Shown one piece after another: positions 1-9,597 of a stretch of 29,222 bases of DNA. The stretch covers positions 4,767,290 through 4,796,511 of the forward strand of contig JBOZIK010000001.1 of NCBI GenBank assembly GCA_051453625.1, written 5' to 3'. Each line of letters starts with the position of its first letter. Positions within the stretch are counted from its first letter, which is position 1. Source of the stretch: Welwitschia mirabilis. Lineage: Eukaryota; Gnetophyta; Gnetopsida; Welwitschiales. A program made the position numbers and the translations under genes. The notes beneath the pieces were generated by a model. The model ran no database searches and was not told where the DNA came from. It saw nothing but the letters and a program-made list of their open reading frames with translations.

Positions 1-2
1 AT

Positions 3-230
3 TTAATTATAAGTAGATCAAACATTATGTTTAGTATTGGAGTATGTGCAAGGTATCAATCTCAACCAAAAGAATTACATCTACAAGAAGTAAAAAGAAA
101 AATCAGATATATAAAAGGTACATATGATTATGGCTTATGGTATTCTTCAGAGACATCTTTCAAGATTACTGCTTTTAGTGATGCGGATTGAGCAGGTTAT
201 AAAGATGATAGAAAGAGCACAAGTGAAAAT
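3..230 (+). pseudogene. Ty1/copia RT C-terminus/RNase H fragment, copy 1
   Basis: The third forward frame reads as the end of a copia reverse transcriptase and the start of its RNase H domain. Visible pieces are SRSNIMFSIGVCARYQ, IRYIKGTYDYGLWYSS and AFSDAD*AGYKDDRKSTS. This order and wording are typical of Sirevirus-like copia elements. One stop stands where a Trp is expected after SDAD (TGA for TGG). The protein would copy retroelement RNA and remove it in a virus-like particle. The fragment is cut by the window edge on the left and by an N-gap on the right. It is closely repeated at 601-830, and the pair may be one locus assembled twice. Confidence 0.9.
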
Positions 231-550
231 NNNNNNNNNNNNNNNNNNNNNNNNNNNNNNNNNNNNNNNNNNNNNNNNNNNNNNNNNNNNNNNNNNNNNN
301 NNNNNNNNNNNNNNNNNNNNNNNNNNNNNNNNNNNNNNNNNNNNNNNNNNNNNNNNNNNNNNNNNNNNNNNNNNNNNNNNNNNNNNNNNNNNNNNNNNNN
401 NNNNNNNNNNNNNNNNNNNNNNNNNNNNNNNNNNNNNNNNNNNNNNNNNNNNNNNNNNNNNNNNNNNNNNNNNNNNNNNNNNNNNNNNNNNNNNNNNNNN
501 NNNNNNNNNNNNNNNNNNNNNNNNNNNNNNNNNNNNNNNNNNNNNNNNNN
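231..550. other. Assembly gap of 320 N, flanked by duplicated sequence
   Basis: Bases 1-230 recur at 601-830 with a constant offset of 600. The left copy ends exactly at the gap. About a dozen differences are seen, mostly transitions. The pattern suits two overlapping contig ends that were not merged, or two haplotypes placed in series. A true tandem copy is also possible. Confidence 0.9.
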
Positions 551-986
551 TAAACCAGTGGATCAAAAACTTTATAGAAGAATGATTGGTAATTTATTAT
601 ATTTAATTACAAGTAGACCAAACATTATGTTTAGTATTGGAGTATGTGCAAGGTATTAATCTCAACCAAAAGAATTACATCTATAAGAAGCAAAAAGAAT
701 AATCAGATATATAAAAGGTACATGTGATTATGGCTTATGGTATTCTTTAGAGACATCTTTCAAGATTACTACTTTTAGTGATGCGAATTGAGCAAGTTAT
801 AAAGATGATAGAAAGAGAACAAGTGGAAATTATTTTACATTAAGGTCATGTTTAGTAGGATGAACAAGTAAAAAACAAAACTCCATCTCACTCTCAACTG
901 CAAAAGTAAAATATGTTGCAGCAGGTAGTTGTTGTACTTATTTTTTGTAAATGAAAGAAATGCTAAAGGATTTTGATGTTAATTTT
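551..986 (+). pseudogene. Ty1/copia RT C-terminus/RNase H fragment, copy 2
   Basis: Forward translation gives KPVDQKLYRRMIGNLLYL, then SRPNIMFSIGVCARY, GTCDYGLWYS, YKDDRKRTSGNYF, SKKQNSISLSTAKVKYVAAG and MKEMLKDFDVNF. This covers the RT/RNase H junction and most of RNase H of a Sirevirus-like pol. SDAD has become SDAN, followed by a stop. Several CAA or CAG codons appear as TAA or TAG, which fits methylation-driven decay. The fragment ends at the next N-gap, where the motif that should follow (CDNTSA) is missing. Confidence 0.9.
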
Positions 987-1086
987 NNNNNNNNNNNNNN
1001 NNNNNNNNNNNNNNNNNNNNNNNNNNNNNNNNNNNNNNNNNNNNNNNNNNNNNNNNNNNNNNNNNNNNNNNNNNNNNNNNNNNNNN
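987..1086. other. Assembly gap of 100 N
   Basis: This is a 100-N run between two copia fragments. The right side starts further upstream in pol than the left side ends, so the join is not collinear within one element. I see no repeated sequence abutting this gap. Confidence 0.9.
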
Positions 1087-2212
1087 AATACTTCAATTAA
1101 AGAAGTCTATGTAAAGCAACCATAAGGTTTTATTGATCCTCATAAAACTAATCATGTGTATAGCATTAAGAAAGCCCTGTATCAACTGAAATAAGCCTTA
1201 AGAGCTTAGCATGAAAAGCTAGTCAGTTTTTAAAATGAAAATGGATACATTTATAGAACTATTAATAAAAAGCTATTTGTAAGGACTTAAGAAATGAGTT
1301 CATTATTATATAGATTTATGTAGATGATATTATATTTGATGCCTTAAAAGAAAAGTTGTCAAAATAATTTGCAATTATTATAACAACTCATTTTAAAATG
1401 AGTATTCTTGGTGAAGTAAAAATGTTTCTTAGACTACAGATGAAGTAATTAAAAGATGGAATATTTATTTCTCAATCCAAATAGATTTAATCAAATGTTT
1501 TGGATCATAACATGTAAAAACAACTGATACTCATAGGTCTACATCATGTAAAGTAAGTTTAAATGAAAACAATAAACCAGTGAATCAAAAAATTTACAGG
1601 AGTATGATTAGTAGTTTACTATATTTGACTGCAAGTATACCAGATATTATGTTCAATGTAGGATTATGTGCAAGGTATCAATTCCAATCAAAATAATCAT
1701 ATCTATAAGTAGTAAAAATGATAATTATTATGTAAAAGAAACATGTAATTATGACTTATGATATCCTATAGAGACATCCTTTGAGCTTAAAGGCTTTTGT
1801 GATGCAGATTAGGCTACCTATAAAGATGATAGAAAGAGCATAAGTGGAAATTGTTTTCTATTAGATTCATGCTTAATAGGATGGAAAAGTAAGAAACAAA
1901 GCTCAAGCAAAATATATTTTAACAAGTAGTTGTTATACTCATCTTTTGTGGATAAAAGAAATGCTAAAGGACTCGGTGTTAATTTTGAACAAGTCCCTAT
2001 CTTTTGTGATAATACTAGTGCTATAAACATATCAAAAAAATCCTATTTAGAACTTAGGAACCAAATATATTAAGCTAAGGCATCATTTCTTAAGAGATCA
2101 AGTAGAAAAAGGACACATCTCTATGAACTTTGTGAGTACAAACTAATAGCTGGTAGATATTTTTACTAAACCCCTAAATTTTGATACTTTTCTTCATATT
2201 AGAAGTTAACTA
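1087..2212 (+). pseudogene. Ty1/copia (Sirevirus-like) RT and RNase H remnant, copy 3
   Basis: The forward frames show, in order, IKEVYVKQP*GFIDPHKTNH and KKALYQLK*ALRA (RT fingers), then an intact IYVDDIIF with the catalytic Tyr-Val-Asp-Asp at 1317-1328. These are followed by PVNQKIYRSMISSLLYLTAS, VMTYDIL-like decay, FCDAD*ATYKDDRKSISGN, PIFCDNTSAINIS, IKLRHHFLRDQVEKG and the terminal VDIFTKPLNFDTFLHIR. This is the RT-RNase H end of a Sirevirus-type pol, where RT lies downstream of integrase. Many stops and frameshifts make it non-functional. It is clearly more diverged from copies 1 and 2 than they are from each other. It reads straight into the 3' tail, PPT and LTR that follow. Confidence 0.92.
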
Positions 2213-2970
2213 GGGGTTATATATCCATTCTATAGATTATTATAGGAAGATCAAGTGGATCCTTAATTTGGGCAATCAGATGTGGTTAGTTGACCCAAGT
2301 AAAAGCCTAGTTACCTAAACCCTCTTAGTTTGATAGGCCCTTCAATGAAACTTGGCAGTGTAGATCGAAAGTTCCTTTACCAAATAGGAATTGTATTATC
2401 TATTTTCATCTTTTCATATTAATTATTTACTTATGTTTATGATTATATACTTTTATTCTCTTCTTTGACATTGATGTCAGAAGGAGGAGAATTAGTTGTT
2501 TATTGTTTATTGCTTATGCCTTCAAATGTAGTATGCTTTTGTTTAATAGAATAAACATGCATTTAGTTCCATGTTTTTTATTGGTATCTCAAATCTTTTT
2601 GTGCAATCCATATGAGCTTAACATTTTCTAATGATAAATATTAAGAATCTAAATAATGTTTATCTTATAATTGCAATGCACTTCAATTGTTTAAAATATT
2701 GTATGATGTTATTCTATATTTACAATGAATGTAAAATAATCAAATTAATAAAAGTTATGTCATGAAAATGTGTTTTTTAGATTGTATTCTTAAATCCCTT
2801 AATGTAAATCTTAAAATTATTTTTATTTTAGCAAAAAGTTTGACTTATTAAAATCTCTTCAATTAATTTCAAAAGGCTTAATATTTTACAAAGAATGATA
2901 GGCATTTTCTGAGGAGGATTTTTCTCAGTCTTAAATATTTTTACAACTAAGTATTATTTATCATCAATAT
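2213..2970 (+). other. 3' untranslated tail of the copia element with an upstream PPT-like tract
   Basis: No reading frame is recognisable between the end of RNase H and the polypurine tract. A purine-rich stretch at about 2477-2491 (GTCAGAAGGAGGAGAA) sits after TTGACATTGAT and resembles the true PPT context. Sireviruses are known to carry repeated PPT-like tracts in this place. No env-like ORF survives. Confidence 0.6.
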
Positions 2971-2983
2971 CAAAGGGGGATAT
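2971..2983 (+). promoter_or_regulatory. Polypurine tract of the + strand copia element
   Basis: CAAAGGGGGATAT lies directly before TGTTAGA, the start of the LTR. A PPT primes plus-strand DNA synthesis. The form AAAGGGGGA next to TGTTRG is typical of Sirevirus-type elements. Confidence 0.85.
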
Positions 2984-3147
2984 TGTTAGATTATGTTTTA
3001 CCAATTGATGTCAAACTACTGTTTTATGTGTAGCAAATTTTGTGTATCCTGTGTAGAAGATGTTAGTCACTTGTAAGTTAAATGATAAAGCTAAAATTAT
3101 TGAATTCTGATTAATAGAAATCTATCAAGTTTACTTATCCTCTTGAA

Positions 3148-3612
3148 GGGTTAACCAGACTTTCAAATGGTTGACTGCACCTAAAGCAAACAATCAAAAT
3201 TAAAATAAATTCAGAGGGGTTAACTGGATTTCTGACGGGATCAACTAGACCTATTATCTTGAAATTAGTTCTTCTGAACTAATTGTCAAGCGGTTGACTA
3301 GATCTTTAAAAGGGTCAACTAGACTTAAGCACTATGTAATTGATATCCCTGAGCCAATCATCATAATGTCAACTAGACATCTACAGGAGTCAACCAAACC
3401 TGATGTAGGAAATTGGAATGATCTTTTATTAGGAGTAGTGAACAACTGGACAGAATTACGAGTGACCGAATGGAGGTCAATCAGACCCTAATGGATCGAC
3501 TGGATGTGGGTCCATAAGAAACTAAGGCAACTAAAAACTTCACTTGGGTGACCTGTGTAAGACATGACATCAGATGGGATCAACCAGACTTTTGAGGCGT
3601 CGACTGGCTGGA
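3148..3612 (+). repeat. Cluster of GGTTGACTAGAC/GGTCAACTAGAC half-sites in LTR1
   Basis: About twelve 11-12 bp words occur in both orientations: GGTTAACCAGAC, GGTTGACTGCAC, GGTTAACTGGAT, GATCAACTAGAC, GGTTGACTAGAT, GGTCAACTAGAC, TGTCAACTAGAC, AGTCAACCAAAC, GGTCAATCAGAC, GATCGACTGGAT, GATCAACCAGAC and CGTCGACTGGCT. They come in pairs about 10-20 bp apart. They fall in the U3 part of the LTR upstream of the TATA box. Sirevirus LTRs are known to carry clustered palindromes in this area. The variants look like decay products of a GGTCGACCGG-type palindrome. Confidence 0.8.
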
Positions 3613-3733
3613 ATGGAACTAAAAATTTCTATCTATTTTATATTCATTATATATCCATTACATAGCCTTTTTTAGCCATTTATAATTGTTGGGAGCACAT
3701 TTTTAAATGTAATAAATCTTAAAAGGCTTCCAA

Positions 3734-3742
3734 TATAAATAG
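3734..3742 (+). promoter_or_regulatory. TATA box of LTR1
   Basis: TATAAATAG lies about 750 bp into the LTR and about 120 bp after the half-site cluster. That is where the U3 promoter is expected. Transcription would start about 30 bp downstream. No better TATA box is seen nearby on this strand. Confidence 0.55.
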
Positions 3743-4378
3743 CCAAGAGAGATAAGGTAAAAAATCTATTTGACTCTTGATAAAAATACTAAAATCTTGT
3801 GATATTCACTATTATATCTTGGCAGTTGTACTCCTGACTAAGGAAGTTCCATTATTTATTGTATCTATATACTTAAGGTCAGATCTTACACATTGTTGTG
3901 GTATTATCCACAAGAGAATGGCTTTATTAAAATTATTATACCAAAGAATGCATGATATTTGTACATTAAGGAATTCTTACCATTACTATTACAACCTCCA
4001 AAGGTTGAGACTAAGTCTGTGAAAGTCCGATTGGAAAGGTTGTGACTTAGCTTGCAAAAGTCTATTTGTAAAAATTACAAGTGAACTTATAATACCTAAA
4101 AGAGTCAACAAAGATTCAGATCAAGCTTGGAGATAAGTTGATCATCAAGAGTAAAGTTCGGGGGTTTCCCAAACCACTTTAAAATCCTACATGCATCTAT
4201 TCAGTATTTTATGCTTTCATTTAGTTTCATTATGTTAAATACTTTCAATCTTTCTTTGAATGCATGAATTTATTAGAAAGTTATTTTGAGTAATTTTTGG
4301 TATATTATGAGTTTTTTTAATTCATTTTTTTTTTGAAAGACCCTATTCACCCCTCATTTAGGGTTCTTGATCGTATCA

Positions 4379-7177
4379 CTATCAAGATTTTTATATAACA
4401 TATTTTAAGTTATTCATATATGATAAATAATAATCATTACTCTTAAAATATGTTTGTGAATTGGATGATTCAATCTTAATATGAAAATTTATTTTAACAA
4501 ACTTAATATTATGCTAATAAAAATTTATCCTCCACATATTTGATATGCTCATCTAATTTGCTTATAAGTTTATGTATAAATAACAAGAACAGAATTTTGA
4601 TCATTACTAAATTAATTGATATTATATCTACTTGTTTAACATGTAAAGTAAACTATAAAAGAGAAGAAATAATAAGATATCATAAGGATCTTTTTTTGAA
4701 AATCAAATGCACTAGATTATATTTTAATTTGGATAAGGATGTCAAATTGAAATGTCTTTAAGAACTTCAAAATTTACAATGTTCCAAGATGAATTTTGTT
4801 TTTCTATAACTATTAAGAATTATTTATTAAATATGAAATCAAGTAATAGGAATAACTTGACTATGATATTTTAGAATAATTTGAATAACATCTAAAATAA
4901 TATTATTGGATATTTCAATCCCTATAATACAATTTTTCTTAATTCTAATGTGGATTTCTATAAATTCTAAGATGATTTATATGTGATTAAAAAAGTTCCT
5001 AGGTTCAAAGATATAAAAGGTCATACATGAACGAATGATACATTTTGAAGAGTAATCAATTCAATATCAATAGATTTAAATATGTATATAATGCTGGTAA
5101 AGGTAGAAAACACATATTAGTCTATATGAAATAGTAATTCATATCAAAGATAAACATAAACATTACATATAATAATAATAAATATTGTTGTTGTACAAGT
5201 GAAGACAATAACTATATTTAATAAAATTAATAACTATTTTAATTAAAATTATAATGTGCTTTCTTTTCAAGAAAAATAATAATATTACTCAAGAAAATGA
5301 ATATTTTACTTGTTTAAATTAGAATGAATGTTTTACTTATTTAAATTGTATTGGTTATTTTACAACATTAGATTCTTATTATTATTTTATTATATACTAT
5401 CAGTTTTGTTTATTTATTCAAGTAAAAGAAGTACCTCAAAATTTGCATTAGAAGAAATTATTGAGATAACTTAATCTAAAGGACTCATTAATAAAGTGTC
5501 TTCTATTAGTCTAAAGAAAGTATGATCTAAAATAGTCATTATCAATGGTGAAATGCAAATTAAGTAAGAACTTATTATGTTTAAAATCCAAGGAAGGAGT
5601 TGACAGTAAGTTATTTACATTATATTTCAACACACTCAAAGAAAACAATTAATGTGCCTTTATATTTATCAATGTATTATTCTATTTAACATGGTTATGT
5701 TTAAGTATCTATCCTTATTTAGATTTTACAAAAGTTAAGGGACATAGAGAGAGTAACACATATTTGCTAAACTAGTAATTGAGGATACATACCACGAATT
5801 TAATATCATCGATTCCGTTTCATGTCTAGATAATGAGCATATTGTATCACTTATTATTGAGTGTCAAAACAAAACTATTTAATGCTTTAATTTACTTCAT
5901 TAGTTTGATCATGAACAATTCACTAAATGGAGTATTGGTTTTTTTTCCTTACTTGTAAATGGAAACTACTTTGTGACATATTAACACTATTGTAAGAGAA
6001 TGACTATGATTATAGATCATTTATTTTGAATTGCATTGGAAAATTATTAGAAAGATGAAATTAAAAACATTTACAAACAAAAATATTTCTAAATTTAAAT
6101 ATAAAATTCTAATGTAAATTGTAGACATGCTTAAGAGTTCTTATTATTGAAAAAAATAAACATAAGTTTAAGCGTTACCTGAGTATAGTAAGTTATTATC
6201 TAGTATGAATGTACATTTTAATAAGAAAATAATATTTTTATTCATCAATTTTAGCTTTTCTTATTTTATTGAAAAAATTATTTGAAATAATTTCAACATC
6301 TAATAAATTTTAATAAATGATGATGAATCTCTAAAATACTTTAAATATTTAATTTAAAACTTTAATAATTTCAAATATTACCTATAATAAATTATAAGGT
6401 GATGCTTTAATACAACATTGAAATGTAGATCATTTTCAAATCCAAATTTATTTTTTAGAAAAAATTTCATAAGATATTTAGTTAACATTGAAGAAAATTA
6501 AAATACACATAAAATATGATTAATTTAAATATTTTATTTATAACATTTATATCTAATGTACTCTTATAAAATTAATTTAGAATTCCTGATTAAAAGATAA
6601 TTACTTAAAAATTTGAAAATTTAATTTTTTAAAATTTTAATTACAATAAAGATTTATAAACTAAGATATCTAAGGTAGACAATATACTAAATGTAGTTAA
6701 AGATGATAAATATAGTTAAAATTGATCATTTTAGTTATTTTAAATCATTTTAAAAAAATATAAAATACATATTTAAAGATGGTGAACATTATTAAAGTTA
6801 AACAGTTTTGTATTTTGAAGGGTTTAATTAGAAATAGTACTGAATCTAACCATCATAGTATCAGATTTATAGTTATAGTAGTTAAAATCTAATTAAACTA
6901 TAAAAGTTCAAATTTAATTTAAATTATATTTAGGAGAACTACACGTTCTACTCTTTAAAGGGATGCAATTACAAAAACAAAGGTGATTAAGTGGAATTTT
7001 AAAAAGCTCTCTCATATAACAAATTTTTATTTTATAAGAACATTATGGATCATTGAACTCAAGAGAATGAAGGAGATGAATGATTATTAATTAGAATTAA
7101 CTAATTAAAGAATTTATGGTATTAAATAAAAGATACTAAATTGTATAGAAAATTGAAATGAACTGACTAAGGTAATG
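4379..7177. other. AT-rich stretch without recognisable genes
   Basis: Both strands were read for retroelement motifs, and none was convincing. The open frames present (a 73-codon frame at 4540-4761 and a frame at about 5759-5875 on + without stops) have no recognisable motif and can arise by chance in DNA this AT-rich. The stretch is probably very old, decayed transposon or intergenic sequence. Confidence 0.6.
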
Positions 7178-8690
7178 TAGTTTTCAAAACTAAGTACATT
7201 TACACATAAAGGATGAAAATTTATGCACCTCTAAATAGGTTTATAGTTCATCATTAATCTTAGTAGGTCTATGTTGAAATAAGGATTTATCTCTCAAGAT
7301 TACATTTAAAACCCATAGGTTATAACACCATATAAAGTAAAATCCCTTTATAAGGAAATCCAAAAAGCCTCTTAATGTTGAAGAAATAAGATATAATAAA
7401 AACATAATTTAAAAATCATATTATTAAATTCTAATAATCCGCACATTTTAAGCACAAATACCTTATACCTAACACAAATAAACAAATGCAAGTTGGAATC
7501 TAAGTGATGAAAAGGTAACAATCTATGCATAGAAAGTAGTTTATACTTTATAACATAGAGTTTTACCTAGATCTGAGAATTAATATAGAAATGTAAGCTT
7601 AGAACATGTGCAAAATCTTTTTTTCAAAATAAATGTATTAATAGAAGAAGAATATCATGAGTTGTAAAGTTTTCTTTATTTATTTTTAGAACTTAAGCAT
7701 CTATTTATTTGAGGGTTCTTCATCAAATTTTCATTTAGATTTAAATGAATTTATCTACCATTTTAAATCATTTACCCTTTTATTCTACCATGATAATCGT
7801 GATGATAAAAGTCTTATCACTGTATAAGATTCATGCTAATAATTATTTTATTTTTTGATTATTATTTAGAATAGATGTTTTGGACATATACTGTCAATAG
7901 TCAACATCTTCCATTATCCATAGATATCTTCTATGGATGATATGATCCTATATTGGTATAAATATCTTGTGTTGCTCAGTTGTTTATTTTCTAGAATGAT
8001 AGTTTTAGTTTGAGCATACACATCTTTAAGTAATTATAAATGTCTTCTATGTCTAAAAACATCTTTTCTACTTAGAGTGCCTACATTTCACTATTTCTAT
8101 TTTTTAATTCTATAGATATCTTCTCTTAACTATGCATGTTTATAAGTGATTTTAATTCAAAGGTGTTCCTTTTTCTAATTTACTCTTTATCATAGATGTT
8201 TTTTAAAAATATAAGCATCTTTTACATGCATTACTAAACTTAATTAAGACATATTCATGAAGTCTAGATATATCTTGTTATGTATCTCATAATTTCTAAG
8301 TTTATAGACATCTTTTGGGTGCCTTAAATGTCTAGTATTCATTATTCATCTTTGAGTCCAGATGTCTTATCTTCATCAAACATCTTATTATATCATAGAA
8401 ATGTTTAACTCTTAAAGAGATCTTCTATCCTTCATTCTTTTCATCTAGGTCATCTCTTATAATTCAAAAATATCTTTAATTAGTATGATGCATAGACAAG
8501 TTTTTAAGTTCATATTTGAATGCCTATTATAAATAATAGATGTCTAATTCCCTATTAAACATTTACTATTAATTGTAATCATCTACTTTCTTTTATTGAG
8601 TTCTGCCTATTAAAAGTTCTAAAATGATGCAAATATATAACATACACTTTGGAGAAGTTATTAATATTATTAAAACTAGATTTCTTAATA
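7178..8690 (-). mobile_element. Minus-strand Sirevirus-like LTR (LTR3), family 2
   Basis: On the minus strand the LTR starts TATTAAGAAATCTAG, directly after a PPT-like tract, with TG decayed to TA. It shares its start (AAATCTAGTTTT) and its end with the LTR at 22014-23291. The shared end reads roughly AGRTGYR...TTTATGTGTRNATGTACYTAG...TTTTGAAAACYA. The two are therefore one family. The first half is full of AGATGTCT, AGACATCT, AAACATCTTT and AGATATCTT words (about 7865-8550). It is a 3' LTR because the PPT lies on its upstream side. No target-site duplication can be claimed. Confidence 0.65.
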
Positions 8691-8706
8691 ATATCCCTCA
8701 TTCTTG
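8691..8706 (-). promoter_or_regulatory. Polypurine tract upstream of LTR3
   Basis: The minus strand reads CATCAAGAATGAGGGATAT before the LTR start. This matches the usual Sirevirus context, in which a CATCAAAAAGGGGGAGAT-like sequence precedes TGTTGG. It is degenerate but in the right place. Confidence 0.6.
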
Positions 8707-9061
8707 ATGATGTCTAAAACTTAGAAATGGCTATAGAAATATAAGTTTTAAGTATGCAACATTTTCATACATTGATAACATATCATAAGAACTCAAATAT
8801 CTTTACTATTATACAAATGCAATTATATTAAATTTTTAATTTACAGAAAATACAAATGAAAGAATACATGTGGGAAAAAACCAAAATCTATGAACTAAAA
8901 ATTTGCAATAATTTCCATAATTTATCTCTTAGATTTTATGTTCAAATCTATAAATCTGCTAGAACCACATTTTCACCATCATCATCATCATCATTACTAC
9001 TACCAGAGATCTATTGTATGCTACATGATGATGAATCTTATGTTGGAATTTTAAATAGGTA
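8707..9061 (-). other. Leader/internal fragment between LTR4 primer site and LTR3
   Basis: On the minus strand this follows the primer binding site of LTR4, so it should be the 5' leader and start of gag of that copia element. The minus-strand ATG repeats near 8970-8995 could hold a gag start, but no gag motif can be recognised. The element appears truncated where the Sirevirus-like PPT and LTR begin. A 74-codon + strand frame at 8856-9080 has no recognisable content. Confidence 0.4.
8976..8995 (+). repeat. Short (ATC)n microsatellite
   Basis: Six consecutive ATC units lie in a simple trinucleotide tract. Confidence 0.85.
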
Positions 9062-9074
9062 TGCTCTAATACCA
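9062..9074 (-). promoter_or_regulatory. Primer binding site (initiator Met tRNA) next to LTR4
   Basis: The plus strand reads GCTCTAATACCA, so the minus strand reads TGGTATTAGAGC. This differs by one C-to-T change from the common plant PBS TGGTATCAGAGC. It directly follows the LTR end TTAGCA on the minus strand. It would prime minus-strand DNA synthesis of a minus-oriented element whose 5' LTR is 9075-9583. Confidence 0.8.
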
Positions 9075-9583
9075 TGCTAAGAATAGTTTTTTAGAGCACG
9101 AATGCTATAATCTAATGTTTTAAGATTAGATGTAGATGGTTAAATATCATTTTATGAATTTATTATATTTATATTTAAATGCATAGATATTAGAAGTTTG
9201 CTTTATTAGAAACAAAAAAATAAGAAGTAATGGTAAAAATAACTCTTAATATAATTAGATGTTATATTAACTAATTTAATAATTTTAGAATGGATAATTA
9301 GTATAAATGATATTTTTAACAACTATGTGAAAAGTTAGTTAATAAATGAATCACCTAACTAAGTTTTAAACTTAGGTATAAGTGATTTGAAGTGTTTCAT
9401 AATACCTATTCATCTCTTGGATCTTGATTTAATTGAATGATTATTTCTTTGAAACAAATTCTCTTCTTCTTATAGTGTTTTACTAATCAAGGAAAGATGC
9501 ATCTTTTGAGTGTAAAACAAAGCATATCATTTTACATTTCATTACAAGTTAATGATTTCTAAGTGGATTATAACTCATTAACA
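9075..9583 (-). mobile_element. Copia-type LTR of about 509 bp (LTR4)
   Basis: The minus strand runs from TGTTAATG at 9583 to CTTAGCA at 9075, with matching TG...CA ends. A primer binding site follows directly. The inside reads like short copia LTRs, with GTTTTACACTCAAAAGATGCA and then AAAACACTATAAGAAGAAG as a possible promoter. A purine tract (AAAATAAAGGGAAG) precedes it at 9584-9597, so both a PPT and a PBS flank the same LTR. Either one signal is chance or the LTR was shared by tandem copies. A 39-bp inverted repeat lies within it. Confidence 0.7.
9349..9387. repeat. 39-bp imperfect inverted repeat inside LTR4
   Basis: AATCAC at 9349 pairs with GTGATT ending at 9387. The centre CTAAGTTT-T-AAACTTAG is a perfect 8-bp arm pair with one spacer base. 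It could fold into a hairpin in RNA of either strand. Confidence 0.8.
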
Positions 9584-9597
9584 CTTCCCTTTATTTT
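9584..9597 (-). promoter_or_regulatory. Possible polypurine tract upstream of LTR4
   Basis: The minus strand reads AAAATAAAGGGAAG directly before TGTTAATG. It has the position and content of a PPT but is weak in this AT-rich DNA. Confidence 0.45.

Larger units (their letters stand above)
2984..4378 (+). mobile_element. 3' LTR of Sirevirus-type copia element (LTR1)
   Basis: The LTR starts TGTTAG just after the PPT. The right end is less sure. I place it at CGTATCA (4378), just after CCTATTCACCCCTCATTTAG and GGGTTCTTGATC, because Sirevirus LTRs commonly end after such a C-rich stretch. TATAACA at 4400 is an alternative, since it mirrors the TGTTA start. The length of about 1.4 kb suits the group. 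Inside are a half-site array (3148-3612), a TATA box (3734-3742) and the conserved-looking CCCAAACCACTTTAAAATCC near 4169-4188. Frames seen inside this LTR are not genes. Bases 4368-4382 weakly resemble a Met-tRNA primer site, probably by chance. Confidence 0.8.

Noticed and set aside
3294-3491. 65-codon + strand open frame
   Set aside because: It lies inside LTR1 over the half-site array, and its repeats are nucleotide motifs and not protein repeats.
4540-4761. 73-codon + strand open frame
   Set aside because: It has no recognisable motif, is rich in AT-driven residues (Ile, Lys, Leu, Asn), and no neighbour supports it.
5759-5875. Stop-free + strand frame reading HIFAKLVIEDTYHEFN
   Set aside because: It looks somewhat protein-like but is short and has no start and no recognisable family, so it was not called.
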